Below are positions 1 through 9,972 of a stretch of DNA of 64,000 bases, in pieces. Made by a program: the position numbers and the translations under genes. How positions within the stretch are numbered: position 1 is the first letter of the stretch; every line of letters starts with the position of its first letter. The DNA comes from an uncultured Bacteroidales bacterium (GTDB taxonomy: Bacteria > Bacteroidota > Bacteroidia > Bacteroidales > UBA932): the NCBI GenBank assembly GCA_947168065.1, contig CAMVKH010000004.1, positions 62,001 to 126,000 of the forward strand, given 5' to 3'. Below the pieces are notes generated by a model. The model did not search any database. It was given only the letters and a program-made list of their open reading frames with translations, and was not told the DNA's origin.

Positions 1-1
1 C

Positions 2-1912
2 GAATTCGACAGCGACGAGATCCAGAAGCAGATCAAGGAGACTTACGCCCGCATGACCGAAGGTCACGGCAAGACCAAGACCTCGAAGCACCGCCGCGAG
101 AAACGCGAAGAGATATCCCAGAAGATGCAGGAAGAGCAGGAGCGCCAGGAACTCACCAGTAACGTGCTCAAGGTTACGGAATTCGTGACCGTCAACGAAC
201 TGGCCATCCTGATGAACAACACCCCGGTGACCAAGGTCATCGAGGCCTGTATGAACCTCGGTCTGATGGTGTCCATCAACCAGCGTCTCGACGCCGAAGC
301 CCTCGTGCTGGTGGCCGAAGAGTTCGGCTACAAGATCGAATTCGTCACCGCCGAGATCCAGGGCGCCATCGCCCAGGAGGAAGACAAGGAGGAGGACCTC
401 CTTCCGCGTCCGCCGATCGTCACCGTGATGGGTCACGTCGACCACGGTAAGACCTCGCTGCTCGACTACATCCGCAAGACCAACGTGATCGCCGGCGAGG
501 CCGGTGGTATCACGCAGCACATCGGCGCCTACAACGTCGCCCTCCCCGACGGTCGTCACATCACCTTCCTCGATACCCCGGGTCACGAGGCCTTCACGGC
601 CATGCGTGCCCGCGGCGCCAAGGTCACCGACCTGGCCATCATCATCATCGCGGCCGACGACGCCGTGATGCCGCAGACCGTCGAGGCCATCAACCATGCC
701 CAGGCAGCCGGCGTCCCGATGATCTTCGCCATCAACAAGATCGACAAACCGGGCGCCAACCCTGAGAAGATCAAGGAGCAGCTTGCCAACATGAACATCC
801 TGGTGGAAGACTGGGGCGGTAAGTACCAGTGCCAGGAAATTGCGGCCAAGAAGGGTATCAACGTAGAGGAACTCCTCGAAAAAGTCCTGCTCGAAGCCGA
901 CCTGCTCGAACTCAAGGCCAATCCCAACAAACTGGCCGTGGGCAACATCATCGAATCGTCGCTCGACAAGGGCCGCGGCTATCTGGCCACGGTACTCGTG
1001 CAGAGCGGTACGCTCCACGTGGGCGATCCCATCGTGGCCGGCTGTTTCGCGGGCCGCGTGAAGGCCATGTTCAACGAGCGTGGCCAGCGCCTCAAGGAAG
1101 CAGGCCCTTCCACCCCGGTCTCCGTACTCGGTCTGAATGGCGCGCCGACTGCCGGCGACACCCTCAACGCCATGGAAGACGAGAAGGAAGCCCGCGACGT
1201 GGCCAACAAGCGCGAACAGCTGATCCGCATCCAGGGCATCAAGACGCAGACCCACATCACCCTCGAGGAGATCGGCCGACGTATCGCCCTGGGCAACTTC
1301 CAGGAACTGAACATCATCGTCAAGGCCGACGTGGACGGTTCCATCGAGGCCCTCTCCGATTCGCTCATCAAACTCTCGACCGAAGAGATCCACGTCAATG
1401 TGATCCACAAGGCCGTGGGTGCCATCTCCGAGTCGGACGTCCTGCTGGCCGTGGCCTCCAACGCCATCATCATCGGCTTCCAGGTACGCCCGATGCCCAA
1501 CGCCCGCAAACTGGCCGAAAAAGAGCAGATCGAAATCCGTCTCTACTCGGTCATCTACGACGCCATCGAAGAGGTCAAGAGCGGTATCGAAGGCATGCTC
1601 GCTCCTGAGGAGAAAGAGGAGATCACCGCCAATGCGGAAGTGCTCGAAACCTTCAAGATCTCGAAGGTCGGTACCATCGCCGGCTGTATGGTCCGCGACG
1701 GCAAGCTGACGCGCAGCGCGAAGGTTCGCGTCATCCGCGACGGCATCGTGGTCTACACCGGTACGCTGGGCTCGCTCAAGCGCATGAAGGACGATGTGAA
1801 GGAAGTCGCCGCCGGCTTCGACTGCGGTCTGAGCGTGGACGGCTTCAACGACATCAAGATCGGCGATATGATCGAGGCCTACCAGATTGTCGAAATCAAA
1901 CGCAAACTGTAA
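2..1912 (+). CDS. infB: Translation initiation factor IF-2, C-terminal part (5' truncated by window edge)
   Basis: Frame open from base 2; [25 protein letters not shown]1 motif, [12 protein letters not shown] motifs; C-terminal IF-2 domains. Confidence 0.97.
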   Translation, partial: EFDSDEIQKQIKETYARMTEGHGKTKTSKHRREKREEISQKMQEEQERQELTSNVLKVTEFVTVNELAILMNNTPVTKVIEACMNLGLMVSINQRLDAEALVLVAEEFGYKIEFVTAEIQGAIAQEEDKEEDLLPRPPIVTVMGHVDHGKTSLLDYIRKTNVIAGEAGGITQHIGAYNVALPDGRHITFLDTPGHEAFTAMRARGAKVTDLAIIIIAADDAVMPQTVEAINHAQAAGVPMIFAINKIDKPGANPEKIKEQLANMNILVEDWGGKYQCQEIAAKKGINVEELLEKVLLEADLLELKANPNKLAVGNIIESSLDKGRGYLATVLVQSGTLHVGDPIVAGCFAGRVKAMFNERGQRLKEAGPSTPVSVLGLNGAPTAGDTLNAMEDEKEARDVANKREQLIRIQGIKTQTHITLEEIGRRIALGNFQELNIIVKADVDGSIEALSDSLIKLSTEEIHVNVIHKAVGAISESDVLLAVASNAIIIGFQVRPMPNARKLAEKEQIEIRLYSVIYDAIEEVKSGIEGMLAPEEKEEITANAEVLETFKISKVGTIAGCMVRDGKLTRSAKVRVIRDGIVVYTGTLGSLKRMKDDVKEVAAGFDCGLSVDGFNDIKIGDMIEAYQIVEIKRKL

Positions 1913-1927
1913 CAAACCTTTACCGCA

Positions 1928-3262
1928 ATGGATCCGCTGCTGGCCATATCCCCCGTCGACGGCCGCTACGCCGGCAAGACGGCGGAACTTTCTGCCTTCT
2001 TTTCCGAATGTGCGCTGATGCGCTACCGCGTCCTGGTGGAAGTGGAGTATTTCATCGCCCTTTGCGAAATGCCCCTGCCCCAGCTCGAAGACGTTGACCC
2101 GGAAGTCTTTCCGCAACTGCGGGCCATCTACGGCGACTTTACGGCGGAAGACGCTGCCCGCATCAAGGAGATCGAGCGCCGGACCAACCACGACGTCAAG
2201 GCCGTGGAGTATTTCCTGAAGGAGCGCTTCGCAGACCTCGGTCTCTCCGCCTACGCCGAATTCATCCATTTCGGCCTTACCTCGCAGGACATCAACAATA
2301 CGGCTACTCCGCTCTCGCTCAAGGAAGCGCTGGCTGAGGTTTACATGCCCGCCCTGCGCGAGCTGCTCGACATGCTTTCGCAGCGCGCCGCGCTCTGGGC
2401 CGACGTTCCGATGCTGGCCCATACGCACGGTCAGCCCGCATCCCCGACGCGTCTGGGAAAAGAACTGGAGGTATTCATCGTCCGGTTGAAAGAGCAGCTG
2501 CGCCAGCTGGAAGAGCGGCCCTACCCCGGTAAGTTCGGCGGGGCGACGGGCAACATGAACGCCCATTACGTGGCCTATCCCGACATCGAATGGAACAGCT
2601 TCGCCGAGCAGTTCGTCGCCTCCCTGGGCCTCAAGCGCTCCTACCCCACTACCCAGATCGACCACTACGACAACCTGGCCGCGATCTTCGACGCCCTGCG
2701 CCGGATCAATACGATACTGGTGGACCTGAGCCGCGACTGCTGGCTCTACATCTCGATGGAGTATTTCGGACAGCAGCTGGTGGCCGGTGAAGTAGGCTCC
2801 TCCACGATGCCGCACAAGATCAATCCCATCGACTTCGAAAACGCCGAAGGCAACCTGACCTACGCCAACGCCATCTACGACTACCTCTCCTGCAAGCTGC
2901 CGGTCTCGCGCCTGCAGCGCGACCTGACGGACTCCACGGTCTCGCGCAACATCGGCGTCCCCATCGCCCACTCGCTGATCGCCATCCGCTCCCTCCAGAA
3001 AGGTATCGGGAAACTGATCCTCAACGAAGAGCGCGTGGCCCAGGACCTCGAGCGCAACTGGGCCGTCGTCGCCGAAGGCATCCAGACCGTGCTGCGCCGC
3101 GAAGGCTTCCCCAAGCCTTACGAAGCCCTCAAAGCCTTGACCCGCACCGGCGAACACATCACCAAAGAGGCCATCAGCCACTTCATCGACTCGCTCGACA
3201 TCGACGACGCCGTCAAAGCCGAACTCCACGCCATCACGCCGCATAACTACACGGGCCGCTGA
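1928..3262 (+). CDS. purB: Adenylosuccinate lyase
   Basis: SSTMPHKINPIDFENAEGN fumarase/ASL signature; PurB-like N-terminus LLAISPVDGRYAGKT. Confidence 0.97.
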   Translation: MDPLLAISPVDGRYAGKTAELSAFFSECALMRYRVLVEVEYFIALCEMPLPQLEDVDPEVFPQLRAIYGDFTAEDAARIKEIERRTNHDVKAVEYFLKERFADLGLSAYAEFIHFGLTSQDINNTATPLSLKEALAEVYMPALRELLDMLSQRAALWADVPMLAHTHGQPASPTRLGKELEVFIVRLKEQLRQLEERPYPGKFGGATGNMNAHYVAYPDIEWNSFAEQFVASLGLKRSYPTTQIDHYDNLAAIFDALRRINTILVDLSRDCWLYISMEYFGQQLVAGEVGSSTMPHKINPIDFENAEGNLTYANAIYDYLSCKLPVSRLQRDLTDSTVSRNIGVPIAHSLIAIRSLQKGIGKLILNEERVAQDLERNWAVVAEGIQTVLRREGFPKPYEALKALTRTGEHITKEAISHFIDSLDIDDAVKAELHAITPHNYTGR

Positions 3263-3283
3263 CCCGGACGACCATCTTAGCAT

Positions 3284-3368
3284 CTGTCCAAGATTTCTAT
3301 GGTATTTCTTGGACAGATACTCTTTCCGGCGGCAACTGTCCAAGGTTTTCGTCGTATCCTTTGGACAG
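3284..3368. repeat. REP-like hairpin doublet (two 33-bp CTGTCCAAG-N15-CTTGGACAG units, 19-bp spacer), left of RAYT
   Basis: Hairpins at 3284-3316 and 3336-3368; same architecture repeated at 4424-4508. Confidence 0.85.
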
Positions 3369-3369
3369 T

Positions 3370-4326
3370 TTATTTCTTTTTAAGCGGGAAAAGAGCGACC
3401 AGCACTTCAACGGGCATCCTGAGGAGCCGGGCGATTTTGGCGTTGTCGGCATTGTAATCAAAGTGCAGTACCTTCGCCAGGGACAGTTTTTCATCCTTCC
3501 CTAACAGCGTTGCCTTCTGCCCATTATATTGCTCTTTGCAGATCCGGTAGACAACGTCGTTCAACTCATCGTCGGTGTAGAATATCGCATCACCCACCAT
3601 TGTGGCAATATCACGGTAAGACTCTATCTCCTTGGACAGCTTATGGAAATAGTGACGCGCATCCCGGAAAACCCCTTCCCCAATATCCAGCCGACAATAG
3701 TTCATTGGCGAGAAATACCCATCGACTATCTGGTAGGACAGAGGGTAATCGGCCTGTCTTGAATGGACGAACGCCCGCCTTTTCAATATATTGACGTCCC
3801 CAAACAAAGACGTCTGACGCTCCTTGGCAATGGGATTGAAATAATAGCTGTTCGCACCATATGGATACGTGAAGGGCGTCTGGTCGGGATCGACGACAAA
3901 ATTATTCCGGTTCGTATAACCGATCTGGTTCCGCAGCGATTCGAGTGTCTCTATCGCTATCGGTTCATCGCAGTTGAACCGGCGCAAATCTCTCTGGCCT
4001 CCATTCTTGACCAGATACCAGCGCAGGCGTTTCTTGAATAGTTCAAAAAACGCCAGAACCTCTTCCTTACTCCCACAAATCACGAAGTGTACATGATTGC
4101 TCATGATCTCGAAGGTGATGATCTGCACCTGCGGGCAATCGTATGCACACATCGCCACCAAAGTCATGGCAAACACATAATCTTCCGGATTCCTGAAAAT
4201 GACCGGCTGCTTCTCCCCGGGCGTGCATAAATGCCAGATTCCACCGTATTTCCGCAGCGTCATTTGGAAGACGCGTCGACAGCGTTCTTCCTTCTCATAG
4301 AAAGTGTGTTCCTTAACCATATTCAA
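3370..4326 (-). mobile_element. REP-associated tyrosine transposase-like (Y1/IS200-like, RAYT) protein
   Basis: 318 aa; EIMSNHVHFVICG HUH motif (HxH) and downstream conserved region typical of Y1 transposases; flanked by paired palindromes. Confidence 0.8.
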
Positions 4327-4423
4327 TCCTCCATCCGTTATCCACCACCAACATGGTTATGGCCAACCACAAAGATACAACGGAGAAGCCCCGATTACAA
4401 ATACAATCGAAACAAAAGAGCAA

Positions 4424-4508
4424 CTGTCCAAGAATAGCTCAGGTATTCTTGGACAGAAGGCGTCTCTGCGGGCAACTATCCAAGGAAGCAGCCCGATTCC
4501 TTGGACAG
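4424..4508. repeat. REP-like hairpin doublet, right of RAYT
   Basis: Hairpins at 4424-4456 and 4476-4508, 19-bp spacer (...CGGGCAA) as in the left copy. Confidence 0.85.
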
Positions 4509-4549
4509 ATTGAAGAATCAGAACGGTTCTTGCCCTGAGTGGCGAAAAA

Positions 4550-4632
4550 GAAAAAGGCGCTTCTCCTTTGCAAAGGGAGAGGCGCCTAGTCCTTTTAACC
4601 TAAAAACTTAACCTATGAAAAAACTATTCGAT
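4550..4632 (-). ncRNA. Candidate sigma-54-dependent sRNA, copy 1
   Basis: Start inferred 12 nt from the -12 box; ends at terminator hairpin AGGCGC...GCGCCT plus T-run; body shared with copy 2. Confidence 0.6.
4556..4587 (-). terminator. Intrinsic terminator (rimM 3' end / sRNA copy 1)
   Basis: AGGCGCCTCTCCCTTTGCAAAGGAGAAGCGCCTTTTTCTTTTT on minus strand. Confidence 0.8.
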
Positions 4633-4641
4633 TGTAGGTTA

Positions 4642-4657
4642 AGCAAAGGGTGTGCCA
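4642..4657 (-). promoter_or_regulatory. Sigma-54 (RpoN) -24/-12 promoter TGGCACACCCTTTGCT
   Basis: Perfect match to TGGCACRNNNNTTGCW on the minus strand. Confidence 0.7.
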
Positions 4658-4671
4658 AAGTCGAATTCCGA

Positions 4672-5133
4672 TCAGAGAAGTCCTTCGGGAATATCGAGGG
4701 TGATGACTTCGCCGTGGATATTGACGATGAGTTCTTCGTGCAGGGGGAGCAGGACTTCGCCGCTGTCTTCCGTTTCGACGGTCAGGACGATGTTGCCGCC
4801 GTAGTCGCTGAAATCCACGATTTCGCCGATGATGCGCCGCGTGCGGCTGTCGCGGACCCTGAGGCCGATGAGCGTGTCTTCCTCTTCTTCCTCTTCTGCG
4901 GCGAAGCGGACCTCGCGGCCGACCAGTTCTTCGGCCTGGGCGAGCGTATCGACATCCTCGAACTTTACGATCAGGCGATTGCCCTTTTCCTGCAGGGATT
5001 CAAAATAAAAAGGAACCGGCAGTCCATCGAATTCGATGAATACCGGTTCCTGTACGTTCAAATCCTGCGGACTGTCTGCCGGGCGGCTCAACACCACTTC
5101 TCCGGCTGCGCCCCAGGATTTCAGCACCTTCAT
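4672..5133 (-). CDS. rimM: Ribosome maturation factor RimM
   Basis: RimM-like N-terminal beta domain and PRC-barrel C-terminus; immediately downstream of rpsP. Confidence 0.9.
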   Translation of the reverse strand: MKVLKSWGAAGEVVLSRPADSPQDLNVQEPVFIEFDGLPVPFYFESLQEKGNRLIVKFEDVDTLAQAEELVGREVRFAAEEEEEEDTLIGLRVRDSRTRRIIGEIVDFSDYGGNIVLTVETEDSGEVLLPLHEELIVNIHGEVITLDIPEGLL

Positions 5134-5141
5134 CCCGAAAA

Positions 5142-5699
5142 CTACGCTTCCGGATTCTCAGCGGGAGCCTCAGCTTCAGCAGCGGCGGCAGCAGCCTCTT
5201 CGGCAGCGGCCTTGGCGGCAGCTTCAGCAGCAGCGGCGAGCTCAGCCTTCTTCTTGGCGATCGCTTCAGCGCGCTCCTCGTTGACCTTGGCCTCAGCCTT
5301 GATGGCAGCCTTGGCGGCAGCTTCGTTGGCGCTGGCGATGGTCTGCTTCTTGGAGGCCAGTTTCGAATCTTTCTGGGTCTTCCAGGCAGCATAGCGGCGC
5401 TCGGCTTCCTCCTCGGAGAAAGCACCCTTCGCTACACCACCCTGGAGGTGTTTCTTCAGCAGGACACCTTCGTAGGAGAGGATGCGACGGGCGGTCGTGG
5501 TCGGCTGGGCACCTTTGTTGAGCCAGTCGAGGGCACGTTCACCATCGAGGACGATGGTCGCGGGGTTTGTGTTCGGGTTGTAGAGGCCGATCTGTTCGAT
5601 CAGACGGCCGTCGCGCGGTGCGCGTGCGTCAGCGACGACAATGTGGAAATACGCGTAATTCTTCTTGCCGTGACGCGAAAGGCGGATTTTAACAGCCAT
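5142..5699 (-). CDS. rpsP: 30S ribosomal protein S16 with long Ala-rich C-terminal extension
   Basis: [38 protein letters not shown]; extension of about 80 aa rich in A/E/K. Confidence 0.95.
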   Translation of the reverse strand: MAVKIRLSRHGKKNYAYFHIVVADARAPRDGRLIEQIGLYNPNTNPATIVLDGERALDWLNKGAQPTTTARRILSYEGVLLKKHLQGGVAKGAFSEEEAERRYAAWKTQKDSKLASKKQTIASANEAAAKAAIKAEAKVNEERAEAIAKKKAELAAAAEAAAKAAAEEAAAAAAEAEAPAENPEA

Positions 5700-5804
5700 T
5701 TTGCTTTTGCTTTAAGTTAGTAATCAGTTCAATAATTGTAACTTCCCTATCTTCTCGAGAAAGGGCTTGCAAAGATACGGATAAATTTTGAAATACAAAC
5801 TTTT

Positions 5805-7130
5805 TTAAAGGGCATCGACGACCCGCTCCATGTGTTTGCCGTTGGAGCCCTTGATCAGGATGGTACGTTCCTCAAGCGGGTGCTCCGTCACATAGGCTTT
5901 GAGGTCTTCGATGGTGGGGAACGGCAGGATCCGGGCGTATCCTGCACCCAGTGCTGCCGCTGCGGCCGTGAATTCGTTGCCTACCAGATAAATCTCACCC
6001 GAGACGGAAACGGCGTGGCGAAGAATGGCCATGTGCTCGTCGGCCGAGTCGGGACCGAGTTCCAGCATGTCACCCAGCATCAGCACTTTGCCCGGGAATT
6101 CGGTGGCGGCGAAATTGTCGAGGGCGGCCCGCATGCTCGAAGGGTTGGCGTTGTAGGCGTCGATCACCAGCGTATTGTGGGCGGTCTTCACCAGCTGGCT
6201 GCGGCTGTTGGAAGGGGTATAGGCTTCGATGGCTGCTACCATCTTCTTGAACGGGACTTCGAAGTAGGTACCGACGGCCAGGGCGGCCATCACATTGTCG
6301 GCGTTGTAGTCGCCCACCAGATGCGTGGTGATGGTCACGGGCTTGTCGTCATGCGTGAGTTCGAGTTTCAGGAACGGGCTGTCCGGCGTTGCGGGCAAGA
6401 CCTTCACGTCCTGCTCCCGGACGCCGTACTTGCGGACGCAAAGGCCGGGCCGGTGCGAAACCATCTCGCACAGATGCGGATTGTCGGCATTGTAGAACAC
6501 GACGCCGCCCCGCTGGCGCAGGATATCGTAGAGTTCCCCCTTGGTTTTCTTGACCCCTTCGAAAGAACCGAATCCCTGCAGGTGTGCCTTTCCCACCGTC
6601 GTGATCAGGCCGCAGGTGGGCTGGACGATCTTCGTCAGCTCCGCGATTTCGCCCGGGGCGCTGGCACCCATTTCCACAACGGCCATGTCGGTGCGTTCGT
6701 CGATGCGGAACAGGGTGAGCGGCACGCCGATATGGTTGTTGTAGTTGGCCTGGGTGGCGACCAGATTGTATTTCTTCGACAGGACGGCGGCTACCAGTTC
6801 CTTGGTCGTGGTCTTGCCGTTCGTGCCGGTGATGCCCACGACGGGAATGTCGAATTGTTTGCGGTGATAGGCGGCCATCTGCTGAAGCATGGCCAGGGAA
6901 TTCTCGACTACGATGCATTTGCGGCCGCGATAAGCCGTACCTTCCAACAGGAAACGGTCGACAACCGCATAGCGGGCGCCTGCCTTGAGCGCATCTTCCG
7001 CAAAATCATTACCGTCGAACTTCTCGCCTTTGAGCGCAAAGAACATCATGCCTTCCTTGATGTTGCGGCTGTCTGTCGTAATGCCCGTACACTTCCGGTA
7101 GAGCGCATACAATTCTTCAACTGATATCAT
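5805..7130 (-). CDS. murF: UDP-N-acetylmuramoyl-tripeptide--D-alanyl-D-alanine ligase
   Basis: VGITGTNGKTTTKELVAAVL Mur ligase P-loop; MGASAPGEIAELTKI. Confidence 0.95.
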   Translation of the reverse strand: MISVEELYALYRKCTGITTDSRNIKEGMMFFALKGEKFDGNDFAEDALKAGARYAVVDRFLLEGTAYRGRKCIVVENSLAMLQQMAAYHRKQFDIPVVGITGTNGKTTTKELVAAVLSKKYNLVATQANYNNHIGVPLTLFRIDERTDMAVVEMGASAPGEIAELTKIVQPTCGLITTVGKAHLQGFGSFEGVKKTKGELYDILRQRGGVVFYNADNPHLCEMVSHRPGLCVRKYGVREQDVKVLPATPDSPFLKLELTHDDKPVTITTHLVGDYNADNVMAALAVGTYFEVPFKKMVAAIEAYTPSNSRSQLVKTAHNTLVIDAYNANPSSMRAALDNFAATEFPGKVLMLGDMLELGPDSADEHMAILRHAVSVSGEIYLVGNEFTAAAAALGAGYARILPFPTIEDLKAYVTEHPLEERTILIKGSNGKHMERVVDAL

Positions 7131-7139
7131 GGTCTTGTC

Positions 7140-7571
7140 TTATTTTCCTGTTGAACCGAATCCGCCGCTTCCGCGACCGCTTTCCTCCAGCGCTTCCACG
7201 GGCTCCCACTGCACCGTCTCGTGGCGGGCGACGACCATCTGCGCGATCCGCTCGCCGGGATTGACCGTGAAGGGTTCGTTCGAGAGATTGACCAGCACCA
7301 CTTTGATCTCCCCGCGATAGTCGGCGTCGATGGTGCCGGGGGCGTTGACGATCGAGATGCCGTGTTTGGCCGCCAGGCCGCTGCGCGGACGGATCTGCGC
7401 CTCAAAGCCTGCGGGCAGTTCGATGTGAAGGCCGGTGGGTACCATCGCCCGCTCCAGCGTCCGAAGCACCAGGGGTTCCTGCAGGTCGGCACGGAGATCC
7501 ATGCCGGCAGACAGCTCGGTGGCATAGGCGGGCAGCGGGTAAGGTGAGTGATTGACGATCTTCACTTTCAT
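7140..7571 (-). CDS. dut: Deoxyuridine 5'-triphosphate nucleotidohydrolase
   Basis: [56 protein letters not shown] motifs. Confidence 0.97.
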   Translation of the reverse strand: MKVKIVNHSPYPLPAYATELSAGMDLRADLQEPLVLRTLERAMVPTGLHIELPAGFEAQIRPRSGLAAKHGISIVNAPGTIDADYRGEIKVVLVNLSNEPFTVNPGERIAQMVVARHETVQWEPVEALEESGRGSGGFGSTGK

Positions 7572-9043
7572 ACGGCAGCTCTTCTTTTCTGAACTACAAA
7601 TATAACAAATGCAATGGCAATATAGAGCAGCACGAAGGCAGAATGTACGAGGATTTTTGCCCAGACACCCATCTCAGGGAGCAGCATGCTCAGGCCCCAT
7701 ACGCCCAGACCAGCCGCTACCAGCAGAATCACCACGCCCCAATTATAGGGGATAGGATAATGCTTGCGGCCCAGCAGGGCGGTCAGCAGCAGCATCGTCA
7801 CATAGCTGGCGATGTGGCCCCAGGCCGCCGCGTGGTATGAATAGCGCGGCATGAAGATGAGATTGACCACGATGGTGACGACCAGGCCCGCCAGCGTGAT
7901 CCACACGGCGTAACCGGTCTTTTCGGAGAGTTTGTACCAGATATTGACGTTGAACAGGATGCCCGTAATCACATAGGCCATCAGCATGATGGGCGTGATG
8001 TCGAGACCTACGCGGAAGTCCTTGCCCAGCAGCAGGCCGATCTCATCCATAAAGAGCATCAGCACCACGAAGCCGAACATGCAGAAGGCCGTGAAATAGT
8101 TCAGGACCTTGGCATACGTCTGCTTGCTGTCTTTCTCGCGCTCGCGCTGGAAGAAGAAAGGCTCCGCCGCATAGCGGAACATCTGCACGAACAGCTGCAT
8201 GATGACGGCCAGCTTCACCGCGGCCTGATAGACGCCCAGGTCGGCGCGCCAGTTCACCGGATCGGCATTGACGAAGCGCATCAGAACGCGATCGAGCACG
8301 TCGTTCATGATGCCCGGGAGGCCGGCGATCATCAGCGGGAGCGAATAGACCAGCAGCCGGCCGATCAGCTTGCGGTCGAGCTGGAAAGAAAGCTTCAGCA
8401 GCTCGGGCGCAATCAGCACGAGGCAGACGATGCAGCTGACCAGGATGGCGAAAATCGGATAGGTGAAGTCGGGGGTCGAACTGACGAAACGCGTGAGCCA
8501 GAGGCTGGAACCTGCCGCGAAGCGTTTGGCCATCACCAGGTAGAGCCACAGGTTCACCGCCACTTCGGTAAGGATCTTGACGGTCTTGATGACGGCAAAC
8601 TTGAGGGCCTTGTGCTCGTGACGCAGCTTGGCGAAAAGGATGGCCGTCGTACAGTCGATGGCCAGGATCAGGCCGCAGTACACGATCATGTTCCGGAATC
8701 CCGGATAACCCATCGCCGTGGAGATGTCGCCCGAGAAGGCGATCATGCAGGCCAGGAAAAGGGCACAGATGCCGAATACCGTGACGAATGCGTTGGAGAA
8801 TACTTTCCTGGCGTCTGCACCTTCTTTGCTGGCGTAGCGGAAACAGCCCGTTTCCAGCCCCAGCGTCAGCACCACCTGGAGCATGGCGATGTAGGCCATG
8901 AATTCAGATACTACACCATATTGCGCCTGTGTGAGGACGCGTGTATAAAGCGGGACGAGGGCAAAGTTGATGACCCGGGCCAGGATGGTACTCAGTCCAT
9001 AGATGGCGGTTTCGCCGGCGAGTTGTTTGAGGGGATTTGCCAC
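7568..9043 (-). CDS. Lipopolysaccharide/polysaccharide flippase (MOP/Wzx-like)
   Basis: 491 aa polytopic protein; [39 protein letters not shown]-terminus typical of the family. Confidence 0.85.
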   Translation of the reverse strand: MANPLKQLAGETAIYGLSTILARVINFALVPLYTRVLTQAQYGVVSEFMAYIAMLQVVLTLGLETGCFRYASKEGADARKVFSNAFVTVFGICALFLACMIAFSGDISTAMGYPGFRNMIVYCGLILAIDCTTAILFAKLRHEHKALKFAVIKTVKILTEVAVNLWLYLVMAKRFAAGSSLWLTRFVSSTPDFTYPIFAILVSCIVCLVLIAPELLKLSFQLDRKLIGRLLVYSLPLMIAGLPGIMNDVLDRVLMRFVNADPVNWRADLGVYQAAVKLAVIMQLFVQMFRYAAEPFFFQREREKDSKQTYAKVLNYFTAFCMFGFVVLMLFMDEIGLLLGKDFRVGLDITPIMLMAYVITGILFNVNIWYKLSEKTGYAVWITLAGLVVTIVVNLIFMPRYSYHAAAWGHIASYVTMLLLTALLGRKHYPIPYNWGVVILLVAAGLGVWGLSMLLPEMGVWAKILVHSAFVLLYIAIAFVIFVVQKRRAAV

Positions 9044-9126
9044 GAGTGTCGTGTTTGTCTTACAAAAATAAGAAATATTCGTTAAATTTGGGCTGCGAAA
9101 AACAGATATAAACGTTTATACACGTC

Positions 9127-9825
9127 ATGAAACGCCTATGCATCTATATCCTTGCGGCCCTGGTCCTGTTTGCGGCCTGCAAGAAGCCCGACAACCCGCA
9201 ACCTGCTGAAGGCACGGAGGAAACAACCACGGAACAAACCCCTGAAACGAACAATCCGACAACCACCACTATGAACGAACAACCTGCTGCCCCCGCCGAC
9301 AAATGGGCGGAACTCGGCGAAGAGCCGATGCTCAAGATCAAGACCACCGACGGCACGATGACCGTCAAACTGTATGCGGAGACCCCGCTGCACCGCGACA
9401 ACTTCGTGAAACTGGCCCGCAGCGGCTTCTACAACGGCCTGCTGTTCCACCGGATCATCAAGGGCTTCATGATCCAGGGCGGTGACCCCTTCACCAAGGA
9501 CTCCACCAAGATCGCACAGTTCGGCACCGGCGGCCCCGGCTACACCATCCCGGCCGAAATCGTAGCAGGCAAGACGCACAAGAAAGGCGCCCTGGCGGCC
9601 GCCCGTCGCGGCGACCAGGTCAATCCGGCCAAGGAATCGTCCGGCTCGCAGTTCTACATCGTCCAGGATGAAGAAGGCTGCAAGCATCTCGACGGCGAAT
9701 ACACCATCTTCGGCGAAGTGGTCGACGGCTTGACCGTCATCGACAAGATCGCCTCCGAACGCACCGACATGCGCGACCGCCCGATCCGCAAAGTGGAAAT
9801 CATTTCGATAACACCTGCCGAATAA
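9127..9825 (+). CDS. Cyclophilin-type peptidyl-prolyl cis-trans isomerase lipoprotein
   Basis: Lipobox LFAACKK; FHRIIKGFMIQGGDP and GSQFYIVQ cyclophilin motifs. Confidence 0.95.
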   Translation: MKRLCIYILAALVLFAACKKPDNPQPAEGTEETTTEQTPETNNPTTTTMNEQPAAPADKWAELGEEPMLKIKTTDGTMTVKLYAETPLHRDNFVKLARSGFYNGLLFHRIIKGFMIQGGDPFTKDSTKIAQFGTGGPGYTIPAEIVAGKTHKKGALAAARRGDQVNPAKESSGSQFYIVQDEEGCKHLDGEYTIFGEVVDGLTVIDKIASERTDMRDRPIRKVEIISITPAE

Positions 9826-9845
9826 TTTTTACTGCTGCCCGACTT

Positions 9846-9861
9846 TGGCACACCCTTTGCT
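9846..9861 (+). promoter_or_regulatory. Sigma-54 (RpoN) -24/-12 promoter TGGCACACCCTTTGCT
   Basis: Perfect match to TGGCACRNNNNTTGCW. Confidence 0.7.
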
Positions 9862-9870
9862 TAACCTACA

Positions 9871-9950
9871 ATCGAATAGTTTTTTCATAGGTTAAGTTTT
9901 TAGGTTAAAAGGAACAGGCGCCCCCCTTGGAAAAGGAGAGCGCCTTTTTC
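9871..9950 (+). ncRNA. Candidate sigma-54-dependent sRNA, copy 2
   Basis: Start 12 nt after the -12 box; ends at AGGCGC...GCGCCTTTTT terminator; 74-bp block 9840-9913 identical to RC of 4590-4663. Confidence 0.6.
9916..9949 (+). terminator. Intrinsic terminator (PPIase 3' end / sRNA copy 2)
   Basis: AGGCGCCCCCCTTGGAAAAGGAGAGCGCCTTTTT. Confidence 0.8.
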
Positions 9951-9972
9951 TATGCTATCTTCTGCCAGGAAG

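Noticed and set aside
4615-5394. 259-aa plus-strand ORF beginning MKKLFDCRLSKGCAKV
   Set aside because: Antisense to rimM and rpsP; its start is the complement of the sRNA candidate and the rest has shadow-ORF composition
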